A stretch of DNA of 64,000 nucleotides, taken from contig NZ_JADPQG010000007.1 of assembly GCF_015687175.1 (NCBI RefSeq), forward strand, positions 175,626 through 239,625, read 5' to 3'. Under the pieces are notes generated by a model. The model was not told where the DNA came from and made no database searches. It was given only the letters and a program-made list of their open reading frames with translations. This stretch comes from Reinekea sp. G2M2-21. Its GTDB lineage: Bacteria; Pseudomonadota; Gammaproteobacteria; Pseudomonadales; Natronospirillaceae. Positions within the stretch are counted from its first letter, which is position 1, and every line of letters starts with the position of its first letter. The position numbers and the translations under genes were made by a program. Of this stretch, positions 63,688 to 64,000 are shown piece by piece.

Positions 63688-63940
63688 GAGCTTCCCAGGA
63701 ATATGTTGCAGGCCAGGCACCCATAGTGCCCTGAGAAACAATATTATAATAACACCTATAATCACCGGTATTGCATGGCGTTGTTTTTACCCAAACATGC
63801 TCAGGCTTACCAAGTGGCCAGTCATAACCATCCTCGAGCACCTGCGCCATAAAAACATCTGGGTCGTGATGACCCTTCGACATTACGATATAAGTGTCAC
63901 CACCAACGTTCTGCACTTCCAATGGGTATTTCTTTGCCAT
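63659..63940 (-). CDS. Hypothetical protein (93 aa)
   Basis: AGTAGGAA precedes the ATG. Trp/Tyr/Asp-rich, probably a small globular cytoplasmic protein. No family recognised. Co-transcribed with the zinc-ribbon gene after it. The last 60 bases of the window hold no gene. Confidence 0.6.
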   Translation of the reverse strand: MAKKYPLEVQNVGGDTYIVMSKGHHDPDVFMAQVLEDGYDWPLGKPEHVWVKTTPCNTGDYRCYYNIVSQGTMGAWPATYSWEAHGEEQYKFA

Positions 63941-64000
63941 GTTTATTCCTACTTGTTCTGTGATTGATAATATGAACCCCAGCTCTCAGGTAAGTTCGCT

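Noticed and set aside
1..64000. CRISPR array, retron, tRNA and rRNA genes
   Set aside because: No regularly spaced repeats, reverse transcriptase motif or recognisable tRNA/rRNA segment was found on reading both strands.

Overview
The window looks like an accessory region of a gammaproteobacterium, either a genomic island cluster or a large plasmid/integrative element embedded in chromosomal-type genes. The basis is the gene content (RdgC, a Tus-family protein, an EndA-type nuclease, LpxA-like, QatABCD, IS407-type IS3, Tn3-type ends) and lipoprotein, RBS and terminator styles typical of that class. No rRNA, tRNA, ribosomal protein or other housekeeping cluster is visible, so the species cannot be named. 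By eye the sequence is AT-leaning, with GC-richer blocks at the two tyrosine recombinases and the Qat operon.

Layout. 1-5.2 kb: the C-terminal part of a very large strawberry-notch-type helicase, two unknown genes and a short RadC-like JAMM protein, all forward (plasmid/ICE-like cargo). 5.1-8.0 kb: a reverse, tightly overlapping four-gene operon ending in a lipoprotein. 8.0-9.4 kb: decayed DNA with a 21-bp inverted repeat. 9.4-13.3 kb: a forward, translationally coupled block with an EndA-like secreted nuclease and a Tus-like Ter-binding protein. 13.4-19 kb: orphan genes (BrnA-like, DegV family, secreted protein) separated by a repeated 24-bp motif and a MITE-like repeat. 19.2-23.4 kb: rdgC, a PD-(D/E)XK nuclease, a cytochrome P450 and an unknown gene. 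23.4-29 kb: lipoproteins, an outer-membrane-type protein, short Tn3-end-like repeats and an inactivated IS3-family element. 29-31.3 kb: a CoiA-like nuclease divergent from a membrane/zinc-ribbon protein.

31.4-40.6 kb is the most interesting block. A tyrosine recombinase is divergent from a 675-residue unknown protein, a KfrA-like coiled-coil DNA-binding protein and a 1343-residue NACHT-type NTPase that ends in a PD-(D/E)XK nuclease motif. Long palindromes lie between the recombinase and the trio. I read it as a mobile defence island carrying a possibly undescribed nucleotide-hydrolase/nuclease system. 40.6-46 kb carries an aldehyde dehydrogenase, a membrane-anchored Mrr-like nuclease and an LpxA paralogue. 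46.4-51.0 kb is a complete reverse-strand QatABCD anti-phage operon, followed by a RES/Xre toxin-antitoxin pair, a second tyrosine recombinase with its own palindromes (53.2-54.6 kb) and a HigBA pair with its operator.

55.5-64 kb is mobile-element wreckage (frameshifted zinc-ribbon gene, LPD1 fragment, internally deleted Tn3-family element between inverted repeats). It is followed by a reverse cluster with a GIY-YIG nuclease, an SNF2-type helicase coupled to a PD-(D/E)XK nuclease, a promoter with a built-in operator, and several small zinc-binding proteins. Taken together, the window is a defence and mobility hotspot: at least two recombinase-associated islands, three toxin-antitoxin-type loci or remnants, one recognised defence system (Qat), and several nuclease/NTPase genes that could be uncharacterised defence modules.
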